From: Dokdonella_A sp039926425
GTDB taxonomy: Bacteria; Pseudomonadota; Gammaproteobacteria; Xanthomonadales; Rhodanobacteraceae
Reading direction: 5' to 3'
NCBI RefSeq assembly: GCF_039926425.1
Contig: NZ_JBDSWZ010000215.1
Location: forward strand, 1-7,596
Length of the DNA stretch: 7,596 nucleotides
This document shows positions 1 to 5,764 of the stretch, piece by piece (position 1 is the first letter of the stretch; every line of letters starts with the position of its first letter). Below the pieces are notes generated by a model. That model made no database searches, was not told the DNA's origin, and saw only the letters and a list, made by a program, of their open reading frames with translations. The translations under genes and the position numbers were made by a program.

Positions 1-1
1 G

Positions 2-1087
2 GAAGCACGTCTCGGCCGTGGCGTGCTCGGGCTGGCCCTGCTCATTGCGTTTGTTGCAGTGGCCCTGTTCCGCACCGGCTTCCTGCGCATCGTGGATGTC
101 GATGCGCTCAAGCGCCGCGTGCTCGTGCTCGGTGCCGGCAAGCGGGCGGCGACCATCTTTGAAAAAATGCGTCGCCGCGCCGATCGTCGCGGGTTCTCGA
201 TCGTCGGTTACGTCGCCAACGAAGGGGAGCAGGTGGTGGTACCGCAGGAGCTGATCGTCGACCCGGCCGGCAGCCTGGCGGACTATGCCGAGATGCAGAA
301 GATCGACGAGATCGTTGTCGGTCCGGACGAGCGGCGCGGAGGCCTGCCGATGGAGCAGTTGCTCGATTGTCGCCAGGCGGGAATCGGCATCACCGAGCTG
401 GTGACGTTTTTCGAGCGTGAGTCGGGCAAGGTCAAACTCGGCCTCGCCGAGCCGTCGTGGCTGGTGTTTTCGCAGGGCTTCGACATGACGCCGCTGCGGC
501 GCCTCTCCAAGCGCACGTTCGACATCGTCGCCGCCTCGCTGGTCCTCGCGATGACCTGGTTCGTGATGCTGCTGGTCGCGCTCGCCATTGCCATCGAATC
601 GGGCTGGGGCCAACCCATCCTCTATCGACAGGAACGTGTCGGCGAGCGCGGCAAAGTGTTCAAGCTGATCAAGTTCCGCAGCATGCGCACCGACGCGGAG
701 CTTGACGGTGTCGCGCGCTGGGCGTCCAAGGGCGACGACCGCGTGACGCGCGTCGGCCGCTTCATCCGCCGTGCGCGCCTCGACGAATTGCCCCAGCTGT
801 GGAACGTGCTTCGCGGCAACATGAGCATCATCGGGCCGCGTCCGGAACGCCCGCAGTTCGTGGCCGAACTGATCGAGTCGGTCCGCTACTACAACCTGCG
901 TCATTGCGTGCGACCCGGTCTGGCCGGATGGGCGCAACTGCGCTTCCCATACGGCGCATCGAAGGAAGACGCGAGCGAGAAACTGCAGTTCGACCTGTTC
1001 TACGTGAAGAACCACAACCTGTTGTTCGACACATTGATCCTCTTGCAGACGGTCGAGGTTGTGTTGTTCGGACGCGGCGTGCGCTGA
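2..1087 (+). CDS. EPS-initiating polyprenyl-phosphate sugar-1-phosphate transferase, EpsB / PEP-CTERM-associated type (5' end outside window)
   Basis: The product transfers a sugar-1-phosphate from a nucleotide sugar to undecaprenyl phosphate at the inner membrane, the first step of exopolysaccharide repeat-unit synthesis. The frame is open to the left edge, so the GTG at 23 is internal; 361 residues are visible and I estimate about 100 are missing, judging by the usual family length. Numbering from the first visible codon, a last N-terminal membrane segment (about 8-24) is followed by a nucleotide-binding-like core (LVLGAGKRA, about 42-50) and RRGFSIVGYV. This central section, with RRGGLPMEQLLDCR and FFERESGK, is what I recall as typical of the PEP-CTERM-associated family TIGR03013. 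The bacterial sugar transferase domain starts at KRTFDIVAA (about 170), has a membrane hairpin, then RQERVG, FKLIKFRSMR and DELPQLWNVLRGNMSIIGPR. The Asp-Glu of DELPQL (about 261-262) matches the catalytic dyad of monotopic phosphoglycosyltransferases. It converges with the J-domain gene. The sugar substrate cannot be told. Confidence 0.93.
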   Translation, partial: EARLGRGVLGLALLIAFVAVALFRTGFLRIVDVDALKRRVLVLGAGKRAATIFEKMRRRADRRGFSIVGYVANEGEQVVVPQELIVDPAGSLADYAEMQKIDEIVVGPDERRGGLPMEQLLDCRQAGIGITELVTFFERESGKVKLGLAEPSWLVFSQGFDMTPLRRLSKRTFDIVAASLVLAMTWFVMLLVALAIAIESGWGQPILYRQERVGERGKVFKLIKFRSMRTDAELDGVARWASKGDDRVTRVGRFIRRARLDELPQLWNVLRGNMSIIGPRPERPQFVAELIESVRYYNLRHCVRPGLAGWAQLRFPYGASKEDASEKLQFDLFYVKNHNLLFDTLILLQTVEVVLFGRGVR

Positions 1088-1103
1088 GGGTCAGCGCCTG
1101 CCG

Positions 1104-1132
1104 CGCGATCGACGCGTTGGCAAGCGATCGCG
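1104..1132. terminator. Hairpin between convergent genes, possible bidirectional terminator
   Basis: An 8-base perfect inverted repeat, CGCGATCG at 1104-1111 and CGATCGCG at 1125-1132, surrounds a 13-base loop. It starts 17 bases after the stop of the sugar transferase and ends 10 bases before the stop of the convergent J-domain gene. There is no T-tract on either strand, so it is not a textbook intrinsic terminator. It may act with Rho or simply protect the 3' ends. Confidence 0.4.
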
Positions 1133-1141
1133 TGTGGTGCA

Positions 1142-1816
1142 CTAGTTCTGCGGCGGCGCGTCGCCCTTCGGCACCGGGGGATGCGTACTCGCGTGACGAA
1201 GAGGTCGCAACGGCGAGCTGTACCAGCCCGACACCTTGCCCCGCTCGAACGCGATCCAGGAAGGCCCGTAGTCCCAGCGGTCTTCGCCCTGCGAGATTGG
1301 CGCCGATTCGATCTCCAGCACCGCGCTGCGGCTGATTCCGAGCGCAAGCATGGCGGCCGGTGCGTCGCTGTCCGCAAATGAGACGACATTCGAGCGTGCG
1401 GGCTGCGCGTTGGCCGAACGATCGGTCGCAGCGACCTCTCCATCGTCCGCGGCGCCGACCCACAACCAGATGGCTGCCGCGAGACCGGCAACCACAATGA
1501 TCATGGCGATCGATCGCGCGGGTGGCCCTTTCGCCACAGTTGCCACGGGCGGCACCGGGGCCGGACTCGGCCTCGCCGCAATGCCCGCGCCAGGAAGACG
1601 GCCGTGACGACGATGAAACAGCGTTGCCGCCCCGTACAGCGCCGTCAGTTGGCGCAGGTGTTCGCCAGCCCGGTCCGCTTCCTCGCCAGCGCCTTGCCTC
1701 CGGTCCGGGTGCAGGTTTGCCACACGCCTTCGGTAGGCGAGCTTCAATTCGTCGAGCGTCGAATCGGGACGCAATCCCAGTTGCTGGTAGAGCAGCAGGA
1801 AATCGGTCGGATTCAT
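1142..1816 (-). CDS. Membrane-anchored J-domain (DnaJ-like) co-chaperone
   Basis: A 224-residue protein with an N-terminal J domain (about 1-67) carrying the HPD motif at 36-38 (LHPDRR), the signature that stimulates DnaK ATPase. LLLYQQLGL and the helix ELKLAYRRRVANLHPD fit J-domain helices I and II. A Pro/Ala-rich linker leads to one membrane segment (about 102-122, SIAMIIVVAGLAAAIWLWVGA without its last residue or two as core). The C-terminal part ends in a conserved-looking block, WDYGPSWIAFERGKVSGWY (181-199), then SSPLRPL. I recall this kind of block from other small J-domain proteins of gammaproteobacteria; its function is unknown. With the J domain in the cytoplasm the tail would be periplasmic, an inference from topology. 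The frame extends to a TTG at 1948, but the ATG at 1816 is chosen because it has a good Shine-Dalgarno site and starts directly at the J domain. The client protein and any link to EPS assembly are unknown. Confidence 0.88.
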   Translation of the reverse strand: MNPTDFLLLYQQLGLRPDSTLDELKLAYRRRVANLHPDRRQGAGEEADRAGEHLRQLTALYGAATLFHRRHGRLPGAGIAARPSPAPVPPVATVAKGPPARSIAMIIVVAGLAAAIWLWVGAADDGEVAATDRSANAQPARSNVVSFADSDAPAAMLALGISRSAVLEIESAPISQGEDRWDYGPSWIAFERGKVSGWYSSPLRPLRHASTHPPVPKGDAPPQN

Positions 1817-1823
1817 TCCACGG

Positions 1824-1828
1824 CCTCT
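1824..1828 (-). promoter_or_regulatory. Ribosome binding site of the J-domain gene
   Basis: On the minus strand AGAGG lies 7 bases before the ATG at 1816. This supports that start over the TTG at 1948, which would add 44 residues, rich in Arg and Gly near the junction, ahead of the J domain. Confidence 0.6.
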
Positions 1829-1867
1829 GCCGGTCTGGTCGCGGCGACGCGCCGGTTTTCGGCCGCC

Positions 1868-1873
1868 AGTATA
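1868..1873 (-). promoter_or_regulatory. Possible -10 element for the J-domain gene
   Basis: The minus strand reads TATACT, five of six bases of the sigma-70 -10 consensus, about 50 bases upstream of the ATG. No convincing -35 hexamer sits 16-18 bases further upstream; a TTGACC exists but is only 8 bases away. The call is tentative. Confidence 0.25.
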
Positions 1874-1960
1874 CGAGCGCAGGTCAATTCCTGCGTGCCC
1901 GAACAGATCGGACTGTGCCGCCCCAACGAGGGTCTGCGGAATAAGCAATAGGCGGGTTTG

Positions 1961-2000
1961 ATGGGCCGGGAATGGACGCCGCGGCTATTACCCCGCCCAT
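1961..2000. repeat. Imperfect inverted repeat in the divergent intergenic region
   Basis: ATGGGCCGGG (1961-1970) pairs with CCCCGCCCAT (1991-2000) in 9 of 10 positions, with one C-C mismatch and a 20-base loop. It lies 20 bases upstream of the weak -35-like sequence proposed for the lyase gene. It could be a regulator site or, in RNA, a stem-loop. Neither role can be shown from sequence alone. Confidence 0.4.
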
Positions 2001-2020
2001 TGGCAGAGTGGAAAGCGATA

Positions 2021-2048
2021 TTTCAACTGGATTCGCGCTTTGTATATT
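2021..2048 (+). promoter_or_regulatory. Candidate sigma-70-like promoter for the lyase gene
   Basis: TATATT at 2043-2048 matches five of six bases of the -10 consensus. With a 16-base spacer the -35 position holds TTTCAA (2021-2026), only a three-of-six match. The stretch is noticeably richer in A and T than its surroundings. Transcription from here would give a leader of about 140 bases before the lyase start. No sigma-54 site with correct spacing was found. Confidence 0.4.
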
Positions 2049-2068
2049 CCGGTGAATTCAATTCCGTA

Positions 2069-2086
2069 GTGATGTGTCCGTCACAT
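2069..2086. promoter_or_regulatory. Small dyad, possible operator downstream of the lyase promoter
   Basis: ATGTG (2072-2076) and CACAT (2082-2086) form a perfect inverted repeat around five bases, and an overlapping GTGA/TCAC dyad extends from 2069 to 2084. It would lie about 15-30 bases downstream of a start site served by the -10 at 2043. It resembles a CRP/Clp half-site pair, but the spacing differs from TGTGA-N6-TCACA, so the binding factor is unknown. Confidence 0.28.
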
Positions 2087-2136
2087 TGGCCACGAAGGAC
2101 GCTCGATAGACTCAATTTCCCTGAACCGTCTATTCA

Positions 2137-2158
2137 CCGGCGTGAAGCCGGCGGTTTT
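2137..2158 (+). promoter_or_regulatory. Leader hairpin followed by a short T-run
   Basis: CCGGC (2137-2141), loop GTGAA and GCCGG (2147-2151) make a 5-bp stem, followed by CGG and TTTT (2155-2158). It lies in the proposed untranslated leader of the lyase gene, about 40 bases before its start. It could be a weak attenuator or an mRNA-stabilising structure; the stem is short. Confidence 0.25.
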
Positions 2159-2182
2159 CCGAAGTTCCAATCGCGCAACCGC

Positions 2183-2186
2183 AAGG
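2183..2186 (+). promoter_or_regulatory. Ribosome binding site of the lyase gene
   Basis: AAGG at 2183-2186 is 9 bases from the ATG at 2196 but only 3 from the ATG at 2190 and far downstream of the GTG at 2142. This spacing favours 2196, which also gives a compact signal peptide. Confidence 0.4.
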
Positions 2187-2195
2187 CCGATGTCC

Positions 2196-3914
2196 ATGCA
2201 TCCATCCATTCGTTGTGTCGTCGCGCTGGGCGTTCTCGCCGCCTCCGCCACGGCCTCCGCCGCCATCTCGATTGATCTGTCATACGTCGATACCGCATCG
2301 GCGAATTACACCCGGTTCAAATCGTTCGTGGATAACGCGGTGGCGCATCCGACCAATCCCGGATACGGGTTTTCCGCAGCCGATGCGGCCTGGATGTTCC
2401 GCATCACCGGCCAGACCCAGTACTGTGACCTTGCCGTTTCATTGGTGGATGCGCAGGTCGCGGCCGCCGAGCAGGCCATTTCCGCAGCAGGCGTCCCCGC
2501 GGTTGCGGGGGATTCCTATCTTCAATCGGGTCCGATGATCACGGACGTGGCACTTGCATACGACTGGTGCGCGGCGCGCACGACGTCGTTGCAGCGCACG
2601 CGCTGGTCGGCGTACGCAGAACAGGCCATCTACAACATCTGGAATTTCAACAGCGCCAGCTGGGGCGGTCATCCGCGCCCCTGGAGCGGGTGGTCGACCG
2701 ACAACCCGGGCGACAACTACTACTACAGCTTCATGGCCGCGACGATGTACTGGGCGCTGGCGAGCGACAGCAGTGTCTGGACGACGTTTCTCAGGTTGCA
2801 GAAGATTCCCCTGCTCGAGAATTATTTCGCAGCGCTTCCGGGCGGAGGCAGTCGAGAGGGGACGGGATATGGCACCTCGCACAAGAATCTGTTCCTGCTG
2901 TACCGCATCTGGCGTGACAGCACTGATCAGGACATGGCGACCTCCAATCCGCACCTGACCGAAAGCATTCTCTACTGGACCCACGCGACGGTGCCGACTC
3001 TCGATCGTTTCGCGCCGATCGGCGACCAGTCACGCAGCTCAATTCCGGAGTTGTACGACTACCATCGACATCTCATGCTCGAAGCGCGTCGGATGACCGA
3101 TGATGCGAGTGCCGCTTCGGTTGCGTCATGGTGGCTCGACCACATTTCGGTCGCCCACATGACCAGCAGCTTCAACTACCGCTTCGACCTGCTGCCGGCA
3201 GGAACCAATGGTTCTCCGCCGGCCAGTCTGATCTACCACGCCGAAGGGGCCGGTCATCTGTTCGCGCGCACCGGTTGGGATACCGCCGCAGCGTGGCTCG
3301 ATTTCAGCGCAGGCCCCTACGTGGAAAGCCATGCGCACCAGGACCAGGGAGCGTTCACGCTCTTCCAAGGCGATTGGCTGGCAGTCACGCAGAACATCTG
3401 GAGCCACAGCGGCATCCAGCAGGGCACCGAGGTCGCCAACGTGGTGCGGTTCTCAACGAGTGCGGGCGCAACGATTCCGCAGCGGGCCAACACCACCTCG
3501 ACGTTGACGATCAACGCCACGGGCGTCGCCGGTGCCGTCAACGCGACTGGCCATCTCGGACCGGCGTATGCCAGCAACTCTGGCGTGCATTCGTGGGATC
3601 GAACGATCGATTTCGCATCTCGCAGCCTCACGGTGCACGACTCCTTCAACGTGGATGCAGGAATCCAGGCCACGTTCCAGATCAATGTGCCGGTGCAGCC
3701 GACGGTGAATGGAAGCACCATCACGGCCGGCAACCTGGTGATCCATGTGCTGACACCCGCCAACCCAACCATCACGCTGGTCAATTGGGCGCAGCAGGAC
3801 AGCGACTACAACTCCGGCTGGCGCATCGACATCCACGGTGCCGGCAATACCTTCGATGTGCAACTCGCGGGACCGCCCCAGGGCGACGCGGTTTTCCGCA
3901 ACGGATTCGATTGA
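2196..3914 (+). CDS. Secreted heparinase II/III-family polysaccharide lyase with C-terminal VFRNGFD tail
   Basis: A 572-residue protein predicted to cleave acidic polysaccharide by beta-elimination outside the cytoplasm. From the ATG at 2196, residues 1-22 form a signal peptide (MHPSIR, hydrophobic VVALGVLAA, cut after SATASA). An alpha-helical N-terminal region follows, with DNYYYSF (about 173-179; candidate catalytic Asn) and REGTGYGTSHKN (about 220-231; Tyr 225 a candidate catalytic Tyr). The heparinase II/III-like beta-sandwich begins near LIYHAEGAGHLFARTGW and contains ESHAHQDQGAFTLF (about 377-390), matching the HxHxDxG(S/A)F pattern of this family. There is no lipobox and no PEP-CTERM or Gly-rich anchor, but the last residues, GDAVFRNGFD, look like a distinct C-terminal tag. 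Alternative starts are ATG 2190 and GTG 2142; the latter lacks a ribosome site and would put 18 polar residues ahead of the signal peptide. The gene is a separate transcription unit beside EPS genes, which suggests a role in trimming that polymer. The true substrate is unknown. Confidence 0.85.
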   Translation: MHPSIRCVVALGVLAASATASAAISIDLSYVDTASANYTRFKSFVDNAVAHPTNPGYGFSAADAAWMFRITGQTQYCDLAVSLVDAQVAAAEQAISAAGVPAVAGDSYLQSGPMITDVALAYDWCAARTTSLQRTRWSAYAEQAIYNIWNFNSASWGGHPRPWSGWSTDNPGDNYYYSFMAATMYWALASDSSVWTTFLRLQKIPLLENYFAALPGGGSREGTGYGTSHKNLFLLYRIWRDSTDQDMATSNPHLTESILYWTHATVPTLDRFAPIGDQSRSSIPELYDYHRHLMLEARRMTDDASAASVASWWLDHISVAHMTSSFNYRFDLLPAGTNGSPPASLIYHAEGAGHLFARTGWDTAAAWLDFSAGPYVESHAHQDQGAFTLFQGDWLAVTQNIWSHSGIQQGTEVANVVRFSTSAGATIPQRANTTSTLTINATGVAGAVNATGHLGPAYASNSGVHSWDRTIDFASRSLTVHDSFNVDAGIQATFQINVPVQPTVNGSTITAGNLVIHVLTPANPTITLVNWAQQDSDYNSGWRIDIHGAGNTFDVQLAGPPQGDAVFRNGFD

Positions 3915-3926
3915 TCGAATGAAGGA

Positions 3927-3951
3927 TCCGGTGGCGCTTCACGCCGCCGGA
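3927..3951. terminator. GC-rich hairpin between convergent genes, likely terminator for the lyase gene
   Basis: A 10-bp stem, TCCGGTGGCG (3927-3936) with CGCCGCCGGA (3942-3951), closes a 5-base loop. It has one G-U pair in plus-strand RNA, which becomes an A-C mismatch on the minus strand, so it folds better for the lyase transcript, 12 bases after its stop. No U-tract follows. It lies 23 bases past the stop of the convergent esterase gene and could serve both. Confidence 0.45.
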
Positions 3952-3974
3952 ACATCGTTAACGGATGCGGCATT

Positions 3975-4643
3975 TCACAATCCGCGCAGGAAACGGCGCA
4001 GCGCTCGCCAGACCACCAGCGGTATTTCGTGGCCGCCGTCGAACGGCAGCCACTCCAATCGCGCACCGCCTGCCATTGCCGCGTCACGCAATCCCTCGCC
4101 GGCCGTGAAGCCGAGTTCGCGATCATCGCGACCGTGCGCGATCAGCATTGGCAGCTGATCGAGACGCGTCAGACGTGGCTGCCACTGCGTGAACGCCACG
4201 CGCGACGAGGACAGCAGCGCCAGCGCGTCCGCGCGTCCGTCGTGCAGCACATGATCCATCGCCAGCATGCCGCCTTGCGAGAATCCGACGAGTGCGACGA
4301 GGCGATCCGTTCCGATCGCGGCAACGAACGCAGCAAGGTGCTTGCGCGCCTCGGCGCGCCCGGGTGGATCGAACGCGTGCAGATCCCGCGTGGTGCCGGT
4401 CAGTGCTTGTGCGCGCGCCTCTGCCGCGATCGGCCACCAGCTTCGTCCGCGGGGCCCGGTCGAAAGCGGAGCATCCGGAAACAGAAAGAGGCACGGGACG
4501 CCGAGCGAATGGGCGAACGGCGCGAGGTCGGCGCCTTCCATCGCACGTCCGTGCAGCACCACCACGACCACCCGGGCGTCCTCCGGACCAATGGCGATCG
4601 TCTGCAACCCGGCGATGACGAGGTGGCGTTCCGTTGTCGTCAT
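3975..4643 (-). CDS. Alpha/beta hydrolase of the phospholipase/carboxylesterase family
   Basis: A 222-residue cytoplasmic serine hydrolase with no signal peptide, close to the usual length of the carboxylesterase/phospholipase (Abhydrolase_2) family. Visible features are the oxyanion-loop LHGRAMEGADL (30-40), FLFPDAPL followed by RSWWPI (67-72), the nucleophile elbow GFSQGG with Ser122, the acid in HGRDDRELG (probably Asp174), and the catalytic His205 in GGHEIP. All triad members are therefore present. It probably hydrolyses short acyl esters or thioesters; the substrate is not evident. It is the last gene of the minus-strand operon. Its ATG overlaps the acyltransferase stop in an ATGA, and its own ribosome site is weak, which suggests translational coupling. 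Coupling to an acyltransferase suggests removal or turnover of acyl groups, an inference from position only. Confidence 0.88.
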   Translation of the reverse strand: MTTTERHLVIAGLQTIAIGPEDARVVVVVLHGRAMEGADLAPFAHSLGVPCLFLFPDAPLSTGPRGRSWWPIAAEARAQALTGTTRDLHAFDPPGRAEARKHLAAFVAAIGTDRLVALVGFSQGGMLAMDHVLHDGRADALALLSSSRVAFTQWQPRLTRLDQLPMLIAHGRDDRELGFTAGEGLRDAAMAGGARLEWLPFDGGHEIPLVVWRALRRFLRGL

Positions 4644-5764
4644 GCCTGCACCGGTTGCGGCGCAAGGCGTGGTTTGAGTGCAAGGAAGCGACGTTCGTAG
4701 GCGTGGTAGGACAGCGCCGCCAGCGCAAAGGTCGCGGCGGTCGCGACGATCATGTACGTCAATGCCGAGATGCCACTGGGCGTCGGGCCCGCCAGCCGCG
4801 TCAGCAGCGGAAGGCCGACGAACAGATGCAGCGGCGCGTAGAAGACATACATGCCGTAGCTATAGAGGCCGCAGCGTCGGAGCGGTGCCGCGCCGATCCA
4901 TCGCGACGGCGTCCCTTTTTGCAGCAATGCACAGAGAATCAATCCGAAGGCCGCGGCGACCAGGGTATAGCCGAACGTTTGCATCACGGCGCCGGTTCGC
5001 TGAAGGTGCCCGAGAACCAGACTCGCGCCAAGGAGTGCGCCGCCGGCGAGAGCGAGTGAGCGCGGGTCGCGCGCCATCATCCACGAGGCATTGCGTGGCT
5101 CGCGCAGCAGCGCCGCAATGAGCGCGCCGATCGCAAGTGCGTCCATACGCGAGGGCGTGAACATGTAGGCCGCCTCGATTCCAACCGGATCGCCGAAGTG
5201 CTGGCGCAGAGCGATGCGCGTGGCCATTGCGATGGCGATCAGTGCGAGGCTGATCGCGACCACGCCGCGACGTCCGGTGAGCCGCACCACGAGCGGCCAC
5301 ACGAGATAGAACTGCTCTTCGACGCACAACGACCAGAAATGCGGGAATGCGGGCTCTTCCCGACCGAATGGCGCCACGTAATTGGCCAGATAGGTCCACA
5401 ACCAGATCTGGTGCCGGCCGCTGTCGCCGGTGTCGATGATCATTGGCAGAAGGACGAACGCAACCAGTAGAACTCCGTAGTACAGCGGGAAGATACGCAA
5501 TACTCGGCGTACGAAGAACGAACGGTAGTAGTGCGCGTTGGAGCGCGTGTCGAGCAGGATCCCGGTGATCAGGAAGCCCGACAGGACGAAAAACAGCTGC
5601 ACGCCGATCCAGCCGACGTCCATCAACTCGCCGACATGGTGGACGACTCCGTGACTGTCACCGACGACGTCGAACCCGTGCGCAAGCACGAGCAGGATCG
5701 CGATTCCGCGAAGGCCGTCGAGTGCATCGACATGGACGCGGGAGTCGGGCGCGACGGCCTTCAC
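4640..5764 (-). CDS. Acyltransferase 3 family (OafA/YrhL-type) integral membrane O-acyltransferase
   Basis: A 374-residue polytopic membrane protein that transfers acyl groups, usually acetyl, to sugars of surface polysaccharides or lipids. Family motifs are all near the N-terminus: DALDGLRGIAILLVLAHG (13-30, with conserved Arg19 and the probable catalytic His29), GVQLFFVLSGFLITGIL (54-70), RRVLRIFPLYY (86-96) and HFWSLCVEEQFYLVWPL (142-158). Further hydrophobic segments run to about residue 360, in keeping with the usual ten-helix core; there is no SGNH extension. The start is a GTG at 5762-5764 forming GTGA with the stop of the dual hydrolase gene; the distance from it to DGLRG is normal for the family. 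No clear Shine-Dalgarno site is seen, again pointing to coupling. The acceptor is probably an EPS or its lipid-linked unit, by context. Confidence 0.93.
   Translation of the reverse strand: MKAVAPDSRVHVDALDGLRGIAILLVLAHGFDVVGDSHGVVHHVGELMDVGWIGVQLFFVLSGFLITGILLDTRSNAHYYRSFFVRRVLRIFPLYYGVLLVAFVLLPMIIDTGDSGRHQIWLWTYLANYVAPFGREEPAFPHFWSLCVEEQFYLVWPLVVRLTGRRGVVAISLALIAIAMATRIALRQHFGDPVGIEAAYMFTPSRMDALAIGALIAALLREPRNASWMMARDPRSLALAGGALLGASLVLGHLQRTGAVMQTFGYTLVAAAFGLILCALLQKGTPSRWIGAAPLRRCGLYSYGMYVFYAPLHLFVGLPLLTRLAGPTPSGISALTYMIVATAATFALAALSYHAYERRFLALKPRLAPQPVQA

Noticed and set aside
828..1463. A 211-codon minus-strand open frame spanning the end of the sugar transferase and the J-domain gene
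   Set aside because: It is Arg-rich, has no motif, and overlaps two well-supported genes; a GC-rich shadow frame.
1506..1517. A perfect palindrome GCGATCGATCGC in the J-domain gene, and other CGATCG copies across the window
   Set aside because: They fall inside coding sequence, encode ordinary residues, and no regular spacing was apparent. A genome-wide count would be needed to call over-representation.
2001..2016. A sigma-54-like site, TGGCAGAGTGGAAAGC, and a second one near 2087-2102, of interest because some XrtA/EPS genes use sigma-54
   Set aside because: The GG and GC elements are separated by 11 bases in both, not the required 10, and the other consensus bases match poorly.
2069..2086. 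A CRP/Clp binding site reading of the GTGA...TCAC dyad
   Set aside because: The half-sites are 8 bases apart instead of 6 and the first is AGTGA, so it is kept only as an unassigned dyad.
1958..2275. A 105-codon plus-strand frame across the intergenic region, a possible small gene before the lyase
   Set aside because: It has no ribosome binding site, no recognisable domain, and runs into the lyase gene in another frame without a sensible overlap.
2495..2510. A perfect 6-bp GC hairpin with a GGTT loop inside the lyase gene
   Set aside because: It lies within a clearly coding stretch and is followed by no T-run; likely chance in GC-rich sequence.
3128..3922. A 264-codon second plus-strand frame inside the lyase gene
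   Set aside because: It is Arg/Gln/Gly-rich and motif-free, while the main frame shows an unbroken heparinase II/III domain over the same bases. No sign of a frameshift.
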